Shown here: one piece after another, positions 54,943 through 64,000 of the stretch
How positions within the stretch are numbered: the first letter of the stretch is position 1
Layout: each line of letters starts with the position of its first letter
Source: Diadema setosum
Lineage: Eukaryota; Echinodermata; Echinoidea; Diadematoida; Diadematidae
DNA length: 64,000 nucleotides
Direction: 5' to 3'
NCBI GenBank assembly: GCA_033980235.1
Contig: CM067064.1
Coordinates: 31,070,170-31,134,169, forward strand
Program-made: the position numbers and the translations under genes
Notes under the pieces: model-generated
Databases searched by the model: none
What the model was told of the DNA's origin: nothing
The model's input: only the letters and a program-made list of their open reading frames with translations

Positions 54943-55829
54943 CCTGAGTATGTACACTGCTTCAGATCGTGAGTAACTATGATGACATTAGGAATATCTC
55001 ATCCAATTTATGCACAGATACTTCACGGAAGCGTGGTCTTGCCTTCGGATTTTGGGGTGTGTAAAATAGTGCGGATGATGCGGAAGTGATTGTACTCATT
55101 TATATTCGACACGATGCCAACCTAAAAATAAAGATTGACCCGGAAAGAATTGCAACACTGTCACTGCTAGTGCGCCATCATTGGTGGTGGTGAGTACAAC
55201 ATTAAACTCTCTCGCACTGCACAGAAAATATAGTTGTGACATCATTTGACGAAAATAGAGACTATGGGTAAACTGTAAGTCCCCTCATTGGGCAAGCCGT
55301 CCTGTCAGCAAAAGCCCAACAATAAAAGCCGAACGTATTATTTTTAGTCGTCATTTTGGCCGATGTTGGTTTTTGGTGAAAACAAGCTCAGAAGGGGTGG
55401 TTCATTGTTCATTCCCCACAAAGGGCAGTGACTCTATATGTGACTTTCTCATCAGAAAAACAATAACAAAAACAATTAAGTGTGATTCTAGACTCCATTT
55501 GCATGTTGACTTTCATGAATACAATGAGATTAAACAAACATAATAGGTTTGATTAGAATTAGACATAACATAAGAAGTTCATATAGTTTTCAAGTAACCT
55601 CACTCAACAGTCACTCAATATAGACCCTAATTTTGTTGCAACCATGCACGACAATTTGAAAAGGAATAATGCCATTTCTCAAATGTCCAATTCGTGTATG
55701 CAAACATTATGATATATATAATATATATTAGATATGAGAAAGGATGGAGAAATCGGTGCATATAGCTTAGACATCATTATTCCTCTACTGTTCCTCCTTT
55801 TGGGAAAAGCGCAAGAGTTGAAAAATATT

Positions 55830-55879
55830 GGTCTCTGCCGGGAATCGAACCCGGGTCTTTGGTATGGAACGCCAACGTT
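55830..55879 (-). pseudogene. tRNA-Gly(UCC)-like 3' half, truncated
   Basis: On the minus strand the segment reads an anticodon arm with loop GTTCCAT (anticodon TCC), a perfect T arm CCGGGTTCGATTCCCGG and an acceptor 3' strand ending CAGAGACC. The 5' half (acceptor, D arm) is missing and replaced by a TA-rich microsatellite. It is a broken tRNA or tRNA-derived retroelement. Confidence 0.65.
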
Positions 55880-56082
55880 ACATAATATATAATATATAAT
55901 ATATAATATATAATATATAATATATAATATATAATATATAATATATAATATATAATATACAATATATAATATATAATATATAATATATGATATATAATAT
56001 ATAATATATAATATATAACATATATCATATATCATATATCATATATCATAATATGATATATATATTATATAATATATAACAT

Positions 56083-56139
<57 letters not shown>
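55880..56139. repeat. ATATAATAT/(TA)n microsatellite
   Basis: Seven-base ATATAAT-type units run for about 180 bases, then shift to pure TA (about 56090-56138). It directly abuts the tRNA 3' half. Confidence 0.85.
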
Positions 56140-56143
<4 letters not shown>

Positions 56144-58206
56144 TTTTTATACTAGGTTACACTCACTGATTACAACTTTCTGTGATTTTAACAGCTAACA
56201 ACATCTTATACCTCCTGACATCCTGAAAGTCATCATTGTTGGGTTCTAGTAAAATATGAGGTACCACCAAAAAGGAGCAAACCCAACAATAACAACAGCA
56301 ACAACGACATTAATTGCAATGGATGTACTTTTGTTCATACTTTTATTTAGTGCCAAAAAGTAGAAAAGAAATGAGGCGAAGACTCTGAAGTCTTAATTGT
56401 GCTTAGGTCAGTGGAAGACTTTATTATTAGGTGACAGTCATGACATCCTCACCCAGCCGAATGGCCCATTGTGATGCGACCGTGTTATGCAATCCCATTA
56501 CTTCGTGAAAACATTTGAAACATAATATTAGCCATATTAAAATTCTTATTCTAGGTACATTGTTGATGACTTTTCCACCATTCTCTTTGTCTGATATATT
56601 ATTTTCTCGCACCTTAATCAAAAGTCAACTCTTATACAACTTCAATTCAAATTTCATTTTAATATCACGTAACTTCTTTTAAATACAATTATGACAAAAA
56701 GTCAATGTCATATAAAAAAATACGACTGTACGTGAATATTTATACTGTACTGTATTATATTTGAAAACGGAAAAGAAAAATAACCAAGTACATAATGTAA
56801 ACTATCAGTATTTATTTTAAACGACAAGCTTGTATAAACACGTGAGCCACTCGATAAATTAAATGAAGTACATTGTAAAGGAGAAAATATGCCTATGATA
56901 ATGGGAGCACACAGAAATACACACACACACACACACACACAACGATGAAGGAAACAAAGACTCAGATATAATTGTATAGGACAAAATAACACGAAACATC
57001 AATGCACATTTTATACAGGGAGAATTAAAGAGGGGAAGCATGGAGTCCGCTGTCCGCAGCTCATTCATCACAAAGCGATTGCCGAACACTCAGTCTCCCT
57101 TACAAGAGCCCAGTAACGCTATTTTGACAAAAACAGAAAATTATTCGATAAGCTGATTAAGAACAAAACATGATTCAAACAGTTTTTAACATTATTATGT
57201 TGAAGAATATTCAACTTGCATATTATAGAGTTGAATTGCAGATATCATACATTGTAATAGTTCAAGCTGAAATTAAAAAAAAAAAACAGACGTGCACAAT
57301 GCATACAATAAGAAATTCAGTGCCGTAATTTTTGTCATCAGTCTTTGTAAAGCTGTGTCTTTCCGTGGCTCATTTGAATTTTCTATACACGGATGCTAAA
57401 GTCGAAACTTCTTTCATTCCAAATTTTCTCAAGAAAAAAATCCACTCCATGCCGTGATATGTTCAAGTATAGGTCCTATATAGATTTTACAAACAGAATT
57501 ATTCAAACAAAACAGTCACAAAGCATTTACAATCGGACATGAAACAAGGCTGTTGTTGAATGCTATATTCTATAACCATCATGATCATGGTTGTGTGTTT
57601 TTTGGCTAAAAATAAAGTGCAGCTCCTCTTCATCATGACTTTCAAGTTGTGATGTGAAAATTAAAATAAAAAAGCAAAACGAAACAAAACAAACAAGCAT
57701 ACATGCAGCACCATAGAATGTTCAATATAGTATTGCACACAAAGGCGGGAATTCGCAATTTCCATTACATAAAGAAATAAACTCATCAAACAGAAACATC
57801 AATACCAAGCAACCATGCACAAGTCACGCAAACGGGTGAGAATCATTAACCTCACTTCAAGGTTCAACTGCATGTAACATCAAAATATTGCTCAGCGAAC
57901 CCATTATTGTATAGTCTAGGCCTATAGCCTATTTTTGTCAATTTATCAGCAGCCGACACCTTTCCTCCTCAACATGCTAAAATATACCTTGACCATTAAA
58001 CAGGATTCTTAACGCCGATGAATACAACTTAATTATCATAAGGGGCCTACACATAGAGAACCAAAGGAACTCACAAATGCAAGATCTTATAAAATACTTA
58101 TTACCGGCCATTTGCCAACACCCCGTTGCTACACATATCTTGGAATTCTTAGCACTTGTTTTTATTCGTACATTAGTCGTCCGTTCGATATTGTGATCTA
58201 TATTCA

Positions 58207-58574
58207 TTAAAGGCATAATTTACCATTTGCAGATGAAACAAAACCCAGCATTAGTGCTTTAATAAAATGTGCCTTAGGGATACAAACAACCACTGTAAAA
58301 ATTTGAATCCGTATAATCGATGTTAAGTATACTGTTAAATACACAAATTGTGAACAATAGTTATAACAAAAATGTTTCCAGACTAAACCATCTACTTGTA
58401 TAGTTATAATTTATTGAGAAAAACAGGGATATCTCTTAATATTTCAGGTGTTATTGCAGAATGTTTATATGGTAGGATGTTTTGTGATACAACTGACCTA
58501 TACACATATGCATCAAAAGAGATATCTTGAAAATTGTAAAAATCATTGCTCCCAAAGGTAAACAGGAACTTTAA
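58207..58574. repeat. TTAA-bounded MITE, family C, inverted copy
   Basis: It starts TTAAAGGCATAATTTACC and ends GGTAAACAGGAACTTTAA. Interior phrases such as ATCGATGTTAAGTATACTG and GCATCAAAAGAGATATCTTG are reverse complements of 29304-29670. Confidence 0.8.
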
Positions 58575-60394
58575 TTTATTAAGTCATCTATCGATCCCTG
58601 CATTTAGGAGGCCTACCTACTTAAACTTGCTTATGCATTTTGAACAATTCATTCATCAATCTATCTAGCTATTTATCTACCGTTTTCTTCACTATTCATG
58701 TTAGGAGTATACTGTAATCTAAATGATTATGCGATGTACACAATTGTATTTAGACTCTAAAATATTGTTGCGCTGTCGCTGTGTGTGAGCGAGTTTGTGC
58801 ACAATATACTTTCGTGAAACAGAAAGAAAAAAAAACAGCAAGAGAGAGGGGAGAGGGAGAGAGAATTTCTTAGCATAACACTATCTCAATGTGTCAAAGA
58901 AAATTATATAGATGAGTTAATAAGCATATTTCCTCATATGTTGCGTTGTTGATAAGGGGGCCTCAACGAATAGGCCTATGTGCCGATTCTGATGAATGTA
59001 TATTTTTAGTATGATTACAGCAGGGAGGTGGTCCGCCTCGCTGAGAAAAAACACATTCAGGCCCACATTATGCGTGTTATTAATTTCAAATCGTTGCGAA
59101 ATACTTTTGGTCGGTCTTGTGGCTGTTCTTTTTTGTGTTTTGTGTGTGTGTTACTTTCAAACTTTTTGGATAAGCCTCGTCTAACTTACAGCTCGCCCCA
59201 TAATACTCGACGCCATCATTGGTTGTTTCGACACCCTGGAATATTACTCGTATTCCCATTGTGCTGTTTTGTTTTATTTCATTACACGGGGGTGGGGCAG
59301 TTCTGTTGCTTTGGTGGTATGCATGAATTTTTTTTCATAATATTATCATTGTTTATAACAGTATGTTATGGCATATTGATAGCATAGTATGTTTCCATGG
59401 CTGACATTTAGAGCATGCTATTACCAAAGATCTTTGCTATTACACACACGCACACACATAGGCCTACACAGACGCACACAAATACACATAAAAAATACGT
59501 GTAGTGACAGCATCCATATTCTTTTCCAAATTACAGTAAACATTAGGCCTATTGGCATTTGTTGCATATTTTTACATTTGGTTTGGGTCAGCAGCTCAAG
59601 CTCCGACCAAAGATGGCGGTCAGTTACATTTCTTCTTTCTTATCAGACTAATAAATAGAAGGGCGATTTATAGGCTAATGAAAACAATGATGATAATAAG
59701 ACTACTTTTTGTATCTCATTCATGGTGCATAAATTTGTATATGTTCAGATAAGAATGATACATCGCACTTGTATTATGATTAATATCTTCTGTTGATGTG
59801 CTCACAATTTTTTTTTCCCAACAAAAAATGCACACTCTGGTAACTAGAGTCAAAGTCAAAGTTAAAATTCAAAGTGATATGTGGCTGGTTGAGGATTTAT
59901 CATTTGATCAAGAAAAAACAAACAGGTGATGGCAAACTATATTTACTTCTTTCTTCTTTATAGTGTTTTTGTTTTTTGTTTTGTGTGTGTGGGAAGATCC
60001 TTTACATATTTGTCTTTCCGAAAACTTGATGTATCATCACACAATAATGAAATCATTTTTCAAATAATTATTGATACCACAAGTCAGTTATCATCAGTCT
60101 TTGGTGTCGATTAACTTCCATTGTCTAGTCTTTCGTCTGTTTGGTGTACAAATATACTGGTAATCTCTATTTTCTCCTAATACCAGGAGTGTCGATCCGG
60201 AGGGGGGAAGCGGTTGCCTCCCCCCCCCCCCCCCCCTCAACGAAAATATGGGGGGGGGGGAGGGGAAGGGGCAAACATATGATTTTGCACCCCATGCAGT
60301 AATTTAATTTCAATTTCATTTTTCATAATTCTCGATGAAAAATACATCAAATATAACAAAAATTAAATAAAACATAATTTCCGAGATCATCAGT

Positions 60395-61195
60395 GGAAAA
60401 TTTTCTTGCGTTTTTGACAGAAAATTGCTCAGTTAATATTTCACTCAAAGTGTGCACCATGCAGATTGCTGAATTTCAGTTCTGAAAATGCAAAATCTCC
60501 CCCGGAGGCGCGTGGGAGGGGAATACTAGTCCGTATACCCCTCCCCGTTTGATCATTTTTCCATAGACTTGATAGTACACCTTTAGACTGATAGATTTCT
60601 GAATATTTCATCATAAGTGGGGATGGCCACTTTTCCAAATTCAATTAAAAATACTACTACGAGATATTATTTTCAAAATGCAAAAGGATCCCTGGTATAC
60701 AAGGCCGTTAATTCCGGAGGGCAAGAAGGGCAAACATGTAATTTTGTCCCCCCCCCCCCCCATAATTCCCAAAATAAGGAAAATTTTCTTGATTTTTTGA
60801 TAGAAAACTGTCCAAATATTTCACCCATGTTCTTGTGCGCCAGATTGCTGAATATCAGTTCTGAAAATGCAAAATCTCCCTCCCGTGGGAGGGGATATCT
60901 CCTTCCACACCCTCCCCCGTTTAGATCTCTTTCCATACATGTATACTTTGGAGATCGACAAATTTCAGAATCAAAAGTGTGCACGAGATCTGTCACTTTA
61001 ATTCAGATAAATTCAAAGGTTCCCTAATCCTCTTTTAATTTACCCTTCCCCGCTCGGTTCCTATATTCACTATAGACTTGGCACACTTTTGGGGATGACA
61101 ATTTTCTGAATATCAAGGCGACAAATACGTGCACGAGATTGTTCTTATTCAATTCTTTAAAAAAAAATGCAAAAGCTCCGTCGTGTGTGTGTGCT

Positions 61196-61246
<51 letters not shown>

Positions 61247-61415
61247 TACACAGTGATGTCGCACGCACGGAACAGGAGCTGAAATATCGTGATTTAGTCC
61301 CATATCTGTGAATATTTATTTTTCTTACTTTTTTGATAGGAGAAATCCCCCCCCAAAAAAAAAAAAAAAAAAAATCACCAAAAGTGTGCACCAGATCGCT
61401 GAATTTCAGGGGCCG
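60395..61415. repeat. Divergent tandem repeat, about 380-bp unit
   Basis: The phrases GGAAAATTTTCTTG, TTTGACAGAAAA or TTTGATAGAAAA, GATTGCTGAAT..CAGTTCTGAAAATGC and AAATCTCCC..GGGAGGGG occur at about 60396-60530 and 60778-60900. Shorter pieces follow at about 61080-61175 and 61320-61415. C/G runs sit at unit junctions. Confidence 0.65.
61187..61246. repeat. (GT)n microsatellite inside the tandem repeat
   Basis: About 45 bases of pure GT interrupt the third unit of the 60395-61415 repeat. Confidence 0.85.
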
Positions 61416-62530
61416 TATTCTGAGAGCTAATTAAGTGTCTGATTAGCACTTAATTACCGAATTGGTATTCTGAGAGCATGATTAAGTAGGGGATTATTAA
61501 CTACCATAGCAACAAGCGTTTTGGCGGGAAGGACTTACGCGTTTGCGCGTATCAATGCGCGTGCACCTCTGAGAGGACTTAAAGTGAAAACTAAGTTCTG
61601 GTAAGGGCTTGAGAACCCGTTTGGCACCATTTCATATTTGCTTGCAATATATCGAAAGGGTCTACAAAGAAACTTACCTGGCTGACGCGGTTTGCCGGAA
61701 TGATGAGTCGTTTTGGAGTATTTTGAGAAAAATAATAAAAGTCGGTAAACCGACTTTTATTCCAGAAGGCTCCAGACTAACTCGGTCTCAGGGAAAACTC
61801 GACCCTATTTCAGACAATTAAAGATACACACAGTTCGTGATCGCCACGTTCATCAGTACTCTATAATACTACGGGCACCGGCCAACGAACGAGGCCTTAC
61901 TGAGCAGACAGGAAAGTGCGTGCCTGTACAAAACAAATGGACAGCGCGCGGTCCTCAAGCCTACTAGCAAAGACGCTTTATAATACGCACATCACCTCAG
62001 TTGCTGAGACGCGCGGTCTTTGAAGTTTTTGTTGTTGTTTATCAATTGTCTTTGATTGTTTTTAGAGGTGCTTGAGAGGCGCACACTAATTTTGCATGCG
62101 CGCCAAAGAGGTTTTTGATGCGCGTGTTGTAACAACTCGGACCATTACTGCGAGTAGCCAGAACGCTACAATGTATTTTATACAGGCCGCTCCCGTATGC
62201 ATAGTACTGTACAATCCAGAGGGAAAACCAGTAGCAGTACAACTCATCCCGCCGTCAAGCAAAGCGAGGCCGAGTTATCCCCGAGTCCGAGTCTAGCCTG
62301 ACCCCGTTCGGGTAAGTTCCGAGACTGAATGTTTTTGGTTAATATATCCCATTTTCGTCCTTACCCATCGAATATCTTGTTATTACAGCGTTATTCCGCA
62401 CATTTCCTAGGCATACGTTCACATTTTGGAGCAAAATTTGACAACTTTGCAGGCATACCAGAACTTTGTTTGGGCTTTAATCACAGAGTTAATTACGAAT
62501 CGGTATTCTGAGGGTGTAATTAAGTATGAA
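61411..62530. repeat. Region bracketed by GTATTCTGAG..TTAA motifs
   Basis: GGCCGTATTCTGAGAGCTAA (61412), GGTATTCTGAGAGCATGATT (61465) and GGTATTCTGAGGGTGTAATT (62502) are direct copies of one motif. The 1 kb between is richer in CG than its surroundings and has no recognised gene. It may be an old DNA transposon, but inverted ends were not found. Confidence 0.35.
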
Positions 62531-63140
62531 AGTTAATGGAAAACTTAATGATACCAAAGAGTATCATTGACTACTCCGATATCACGCATTACATCGTGTT
62601 TTCTCTGCCACAACGATGCTTACCGTCTTCGGTAACCGAGGAGCGGTTGAATCTTGTTATCATGGTATCCGTAGAATTCAGAGAAAAAAAGAAATATAGC
62701 CGATCTTCGATGAATTTTGTCATTTTATGTGAGCAAAGAGGTTGAGATCTTCGCGTGCGTAGGCAGTCAGACCGCAACGTCCTGAAAAGCCTTCGCATTT
62801 ATCGTACGCGTATGCATGGACCTCGCGGACATGAATACGTAATGAGCTGGGAGACCACATTTTTAGAGTGTCTGTAAATCTAAACGACATTATCAATCTT
62901 CATGATTTATATATCGATAAAAAGCTGAAGAGTTGTACTTTGATGAAATTCGACCACTTGAAATGTTATGACATATAAAATATACTGAACAAGGAAATTA
63001 TAAAACAAAAAAATTGCATATTTTTCATTCTTCTTAAGGGGTACACTAGACCGACGAAATTAAGGTGGACCAAAATGGAAGAGGTATAAAATGAAAGAGG
63101 AAATATCATTCTATGAAAACATAATGACTTTATGTGGACT

Positions 63141-63842
63141 GATCCTATGAACGGGTCAGGTTGGCGAATAAATCATTGCGATGTGCAGTTAATTTTTGAC
63201 GAGATTTCAGTTTGCCGCGAATACGCGTTTCTGATTGGTTAATTCCCTCTGAGTGGAGAGTTGAACGCACCTCGCGGAATGACAGTAAAGTCTACATAAC
63301 AGTAATACACTGTGTGTAGATGACAGTGTAGGACCCTATGGTGTGTGTGTGTGCGCGCGCACAATGTGTGTATACGCGCTCAGGTTCAGGCAACTGCAGC
63401 TGGTGTAAGATCTCCACGTAAACAACAAGAACAACACTCCACTCTGATCGACAGCTCAACTTTGGCTTGAACTTTTTTTTGCCGGCACAACTAGATAAGA
63501 GTAGAGTGCATTAATAAGTAGCATACAAATCAATAATAAAAGATCTAGCACTGTGTTTGCACACATGAGTTCTTTGGGGCTCTCTTTTTGGTATTAGAAT
63601 AATCATTCCTTATTAATCCACTGTATACATCGCTGAGTAATTTATCTAATGATACCCCGGGAGCCCATGTATCTCAAATTGCCACACTATGATTTTTACT
63701 CGACGAGACTTTCAATTTTTACTGTTTTCTAAGCGAGGGACCAATTCAGTTCTTAGTGTGCTATTATAACAGGTATATCTAAAACGTTGACTATCATTCA
63801 TGTGGTGATTCAACCTATGAACGGGTCGGGTTGGCAATAAAT
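63141..63842. repeat. Pair of 33-bp direct repeats
   Basis: CCTATGAACGGGTCAGGTTG with GCGAATAAAT (63144-63173) and CCTATGAACGGGTCGGGTTG with GCAATAAAT (63814-63842) recur about 670 bases apart in the same direction. Confidence 0.6.
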
Positions 63843-64000
63843 AGAAAGCCTTGTTCTAATTTGTCTCAGGGTCGTTTGGAAAATATCGATATAATGCAGA
63901 GATATGAATAATGATATCATAAGCTCATTTTGTATAATGTACGCATTAAAAGGTGTGATTTATTTCAAATATTCACAAACCATGTCAATTAGTCACGGAT

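Larger units (their letters stand above)
54943..60190. other. Upstream of the Rac gene, no gene recognised
   Basis: The 5' flank of the minus-strand gene. It probably contains the promoter and 5' UTR, but nothing can be assigned with confidence. Contents are the tRNA half, the TA microsatellite, a CA run (56921-56940) and the family C MITE. The plus-strand open frame 59028-59387 is low-complexity and not accepted. Confidence 0.4.

Noticed and set aside
55679..56035. Open frames of repeated I/Y/L residues
   Set aside because: Translation of the ATATAAT microsatellite.
59028..59387. 119-codon plus-strand open frame
   Set aside because: Rich in F, C and L without domain, splice context or family resemblance; expected by chance in this AT-rich DNA.
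61609..61821. 70-codon frame with protein-like composition
   Set aside because: It looks more protein-like than its neighbours, but no family was recognised and no exon partners were seen. Kept only as part of the bracketed region.

Overview
The window is animal nuclear DNA: AT-rich, intron-dominated and crowded with short transposon relics. It carries two Rac-family small-GTPase genes facing each other tail to tail. The mix of TTAA-bounded foldback elements, Tigger/pogo-like elements with TA target sites, repeats with GCGAAATT-type motifs and long poly-C/poly-G runs suggests a marine invertebrate deuterostome, most likely an echinoderm such as a sea urchin. That assignment is inference from repeat style and is not proven by any gene here.

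Layout. (1) About 1-7,134, plus strand: the last three coding exons (710-772, 4576-4710, 6167-6325) and probable 3' UTR of a Rac-like GTPase ending in CSLL. Its first exons lie left of the window. (2) About 7.1-25 kb: no protein-coding exon recognised. The stretch holds several small inverted-repeat elements, a degenerate tRNA-derived element near 12.9 kb and a 2.6-kb Tigger-like element (19,531-22,117). (3) 25,086-54,942, minus strand: a complete Rac gene. Exon 1 (54,908-54,942) is separated by a 21.8-kb intron from exons 2 (33,078-33,149), 3 (32,329-32,446) and 4 (31,244-31,441). These are followed by FOUR tandem, same-phase alternative terminal exons (28,010-27,852; 27,111-26,956; 26,154-25,996; 25,244-25,086). 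(4) About 55-64 kb: sequence upstream of the minus-strand gene, with microsatellites, a tRNA 3' half, a divergent tandem repeat and MITEs, but no recognised gene.

The central observation is the four-way terminal-exon cassette. Each exon begins at the same codon boundary (residue 142), carries the G5 motif ECSAL, helix alpha-5, a hypervariable tail and its own CAAX box (CCLV, CQIL, CRVI, CRLI) and stop codon. One constant GTPase body could therefore be joined to four membrane-targeting tails. Exon-start spacing is regular (899, 957 and 910 bp), which points to tandem exon duplication. I know of no Rac gene described with this arrangement; the closest analogue I know is the two-way alternative terminal exon of vertebrate CDC42.

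All exon calls come from reading the sequence by eye: codon-level matches to the Rac family, GT/AG boundaries and compatible phases. Alternative use of the four last exons is inferred, since no transcript data were available.
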